The translations under genes and the position numbers were made by a program. DNA of 64,000 nt from Polyangiaceae bacterium. GTDB lineage: Bacteria; Myxococcota_A; Polyangia; Polyangiales; Polyangiaceae. The stretch's first letter is position 1; each line of letters starts with the position of its first letter. Under the pieces are notes generated by a model. It was not told the DNA's origin. It ran no database searches and worked only from the letters and a program-made list of their open reading frames with translations. Below are positions 61,452 to 64,000 of this stretch, one piece after another. The stretch is from NCBI GenBank assembly GCA_025936115.1, contig JAICTZ010000013.1, forward strand, positions 124,001 through 188,000, in the 5' to 3' direction.

Positions 61452-62960
61452 TCAATTGGGGAAGTAGGGGAAGAAACTCTTGTCCGGCAGATAAATCGTG
61501 TACCCGGTCGCGCACCCGACCGTGTCGCACTTGGGCGAGAAGTTGAAGAAGCTCGTCTTCGCGATGGAGGCCGTCAGCTTGCGCCACGCGAAGTTGTCGG
61601 CTCTCTGCGAATACGGCGGGGTCGGGATCTGCGCGCCGTAGTCTCCGCGCACGTGCTCCGTCGAGGTGATCGCGGTGCCCGAGTACCCGAGGCAGTAACC
61701 GGCGCCCTTCTTGTTGAACACGAGCGCCGTGCACTTTTGGTAGTCGTCGGCGCCCACGATCGAGGGCGAGTCCCATTGGCCGCGCTTCTGGTGAACGCGC
61801 TTCACGGCGGCCAGGCAACCCATGCCTGCCGTGTTTTGCGCGGTGTACGTGCGGGTCATGACGAGGTAGTGGCCGTCGCTGCTGAACCCGAAGTTACGCC
61901 GCAGCGATTTCACGTTCATGGTGCCGTCCGTCGAGCTCACGTAGTACCGCCCGTCCACCGGCGGCGTGAACTTCACCTGGACGAACGGACTCCTCACGTT
62001 CGTCTGATCGATCGCGCCCGCGTCCTCGAGGTACGTCTTGGCGAAATTCACGTAAGCTTGATCGGTGGTGGTCGCCGGGCAACGCGTGACGCCGTAAAGC
62101 GTGTGATGAACGTAAACGGTGCGCGAATAGGCGGGGCTCACGCTGCCGTTCGAGAAGTGGAGGCGGACTTCCGTCGTCCAGAGCCCGTCGTTCGTCGCGG
62201 TTTGAGCGAAGGTTGCCGTGAACGGCGAGACGGTGTTCGTGTTCACCGCGCCGCACGCGCCGAAGTTTCCGCTCGGGGTCGTGCCATGCGTGTTGCGACA
62301 CTGAAAGGTCGCCGAGCTCGAGTGCGCGGCGAAGGTGTAGGCCACGTCCGACGCCGAGGCGGCTCCGTTGACCGACGGGAAGGCGCTCGTGAGCGTCAGG
62401 CAATCCGTCAGGCCGTCGCAGTTGTTATCGACACCGTCGTTGCACACCTCGCTGCCGGTGGGCACGCAGCTGCCCATGCCGCCCAAGCCACCGGTCGCGC
62501 CAGCTGAGCCGCTCATCCCGCCGCTCGCGTTGGTGCCGCCCGTCGAGCCCCCGCCGCCGCTCAGGCCGGCTTCGCCGCTCGCGCCCGCTTCGCCCGCCGT
62601 CCCTGTCCCGCCGGTCGCGTTGCTGCCGCCGGTGCTCCGAGTGCCACCGGTGCTGCTGCCGCCGGTGCCACCCTGCCCCGTCGTTCCACCGGTACCGGTG
62701 CCGCCCGCGCCCGTCTCGCCAGCGCCACCCGAGTTATCCCCGGCAAGTCCGTCGGTGCCCCCGGACGCGCCCAAGCCGGACGAACCGCCGCTGCTCTTGC
62801 CGCTCGTCCCGCCTTTACCGCCGTTCCCGGTAGCGCCCATGCCGCCCGCGCCGCTCGCCGGACCGTACTCGCGGTCTTTGACCGCGCACCCCGCAAGTTG
62901 TGCGGACGGCCAAGCAACGAGCAAACCAACCACAGCGAGACGCGAACGAACGAAGTTCAT
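61452..62960 (-). CDS. Gly-rich lipoprotein with MopE-type DGVDNNCDG motif
   Basis: 502 residues from an ATG with GAGGAGG 7 bases upstream; lipobox LAGC. Residues 35-165 are a Gly/Ser/Thr/Ala spacer. CNDGVDNNCDGLTDC is the calcium/copper-type motif found in MopE and many myxobacterial surface proteins. The C-terminal 320 residues are beta-rich with about ten cysteines and many Tyr/Thr (RTVYVHHTLYG, YYVSSTDGTMN); no enzyme motif. Probably a surface-bound binding protein. Confidence 0.78.
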   Translation of the reverse strand: MNFVRSRLAVVGLLVAWPSAQLAGCAVKDREYGPASGAGGMGATGNGGKGGTSGKSSGGSSGLGASGGTDGLAGDNSGGAGETGAGGTGTGGTTGQGGTGGSSTGGTRSTGGSNATGGTGTAGEAGASGEAGLSGGGGSTGGTNASGGMSGSAGATGGLGGMGSCVPTGSEVCNDGVDNNCDGLTDCLTLTSAFPSVNGAASASDVAYTFAAHSSSATFQCRNTHGTTPSGNFGACGAVNTNTVSPFTATFAQTATNDGLWTTEVRLHFSNGSVSPAYSRTVYVHHTLYGVTRCPATTTDQAYVNFAKTYLEDAGAIDQTNVRSPFVQVKFTPPVDGRYYVSSTDGTMNVKSLRRNFGFSSDGHYLVMTRTYTAQNTAGMGCLAAVKRVHQKRGQWDSPSIVGADDYQKCTALVFNKKGAGYCLGYSGTAITSTEHVRGDYGAQIPTPPYSQRADNFAWRKLTASIAKTSFFNFSPKCDTVGCATGYTIYLPDKSFFPYFPN

Positions 62961-63100
62961 CAATAGCCTCCTCGGGCCTCACAAGCAGAACCAGCAGGCT
63001 ATCCTCAGTGCTCCGAGGGCGCAACGCGTCGCGCCCTCACCTCCTCGCACCTACATCGGCACCGCCGCGTCGGCGCGGCCAGGCAACGGCTCGAGCGGCC

Positions 63101-64000
63101 TCAGTCCGCCCGCCCGACGCGCATGCCGCTGCCGAAGCTCGTGACCCACACTTCGTGCTCGTCGTACGGGTTGAAGAAGACGCGGAGCGGTTGGCGGAAC
63201 GGGTAGCTGTCGACCGGCGTGAAGCTCGGCTCGGCGTCGTGAATGTTGGCCGTGAACCAGAGCCCGCGCCGTTCCGTCGAATAGTAGGCGGCATTCGGGT
63301 GGCGCGGGTCCACGCTCAGCGATTCGACGTTGAAGGGTCCGGCCAGGCGCGTCCAGCTCAGGCCGCGGTCGCGCGTACGGTAGAGGCCGCCGCTCTCGGT
63401 GTCGTCCTCGTGGTTGAAGACGCCGGCGTACCAAGTGTTCTGGGACGGATCGGTGGGATCGACGACGATGTCCTTCGTCCAATACTGCATGTTGGGGTCG
63501 CTGCGGTCGCTCCAGCTCACGCCACCGTCCGTGCTCAGGAACACTCCCGAGCTCGCCGTGAAGGGGCCGCGCTGCCTTGCCGTGCCGCTGCGGTGAGCGC
63601 TGTAGCTCGCCAGCAGGCTGCCGTCGTCGAGGACCCACACGTTGAACGGGTGCCCGCTCGTGCGCGGCGGCGAAGCGAGCCGCACGGCCGGCGTACCGGG
63701 CGCGTCGAGATCCTTGCGGTAAACGTCGCCAAGCTGGCTGTGGACCACGCTCGCGTACAGGAGGTTTGGATGCTGCGCATCGATGGCGAGAAAGACCACG
63801 GGGTGCCCGATATTTTCGAGGATCTCGAAGTGTCGCGCGTCGTCCGTGGAGACCAGGATCGAGCCGCCCGCGCCATCGATGCGGTCGTCAGTGAGCGTCG
63901 TGCTCTGATAAAGGTCGTGCCGCGTCGACGTTCCCGCGAACATTTGCCCCGAAACGGGATCGCGCACGGCGTGGTAAGTGGTGTTAACGTCCAGGCCGGC
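63101..64000 (-). CDS. BNR/sialidase-like propeller protein (5' part outside window)
   Basis: The frame is open to the window edge (NTTYHAVRDPVSGQMFAG), so the start is beyond 64000. At least three BNR-type motifs are visible: STDDARHFEI, STDGGVSWSD and TRDRGLSWTRL. It resembles exo-sialidase or VPS10/WD40-like propellers, with LAIDAQHPNLLYA and VDPRHPNAAYYS as repeat starts. No catalytic Arg triad of a sialidase could be confirmed. Probably an exported binding or hydrolytic protein. Confidence 0.75.
   Translation of the reverse strand, partial: AGLDVNTTYHAVRDPVSGQMFAGTSTRHDLYQSTTLTDDRIDGAGGSILVSTDDARHFEILENIGHPVVFLAIDAQHPNLLYASVVHSQLGDVYRKDLDAPGTPAVRLASPPRTSGHPFNVWVLDDGSLLASYSAHRSGTARQRGPFTASSGVFLSTDGGVSWSDRSDPNMQYWTKDIVVDPTDPSQNTWYAGVFNHEDDTESGGLYRTRDRGLSWTRLAGPFNVESLSVDPRHPNAAYYSTERRGLWFTANIHDAEPSFTPVDSYPFRQPLRVFFNPYDEHEVWVTSFGSGMRVGRAD

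Overview
The window is high-GC DNA (apart from a few lower-GC patches near 25.6-26.5 kb, 36-37.5 kb and 40-41 kb) from what is most likely a myxobacterium of the Polyangiales (Sorangium/Polyangium type). The reasons are inferential: many lipoproteins with a lipobox cysteine followed by a long Gly/Ser/Ala-rich spacer, a 3,465-residue TPR protein, a eukaryote-like Ser/Thr kinase beside a TPR/PEGA-like protein, cysteine-rich lipoproteins, and a near-consensus sigma-54 promoter with upstream palindromes.

Layout. 1-3016: end of a menaquinone operon (menA, menC, menE) with stop/start overlaps. 3013-6204: two tandem paralogous c-type-cytochrome-like lipoproteins and an envelope protein. 6252-16948 (minus): a small zinc-ribbon protein and the giant TPR gene, whose upstream gap holds a long imperfect inverted repeat. 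17360-21257 (minus): tightly packed operon of two unknown genes, a DyP-type peroxidase and an SDR dehydrogenase. 21312-23725: DAHP synthase overlapping a GH1 glucosidase, then tRNA-Asp with two hairpins. 24267-31910: accessory region with an FGE-like lipoprotein, a secreted unknown, a LuxR-type regulator (with a G-quadruplex motif in the divergent gap), an FG-GAP lipoprotein, an HTH/barrel remnant pair, and an astacin-like metalloprotease with PLL-type lectin repeats under a sigma-54-type promoter. 31916-43555: surface hydrolases (GH10 xylanase, GH26 mannanase-like), cysteine-rich and GLUG lipoproteins, an AraC regulator, a TonB-C-like protein and a DUF1624-type acyltransferase. 43745-48656: an RsbQ-like hydrolase with a PAS histidine kinase, then an ECF sigma / anti-sigma / signal peptidase I operon. 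48702-57981: SGNH hydrolase, a probable pseudogene, several small lipoproteins, YceI and GtrA proteins, and the kinase pair. 57975-61267 (minus): a reverse transcriptase overlapping by 4 bp a large multi-spanning membrane protein; this is the best candidate for an undescribed system. 61452-64000 (minus): a Gly-rich lipoprotein and a truncated BNR-type propeller protein.

How the genes work together. The main theme is the cell envelope and secretion: at least six products are lipoproteins with long low-complexity spacers that would hold hydrolytic or binding domains away from the membrane, and a dedicated signal peptidase I sits under an ECF sigma factor. Polysaccharide-degrading enzymes (GH10, GH26, GH1), a metalloprotease and a peroxidase fit a predatory or polymer-degrading soil lifestyle. 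Function calls come from motifs read by eye; no database search was run.
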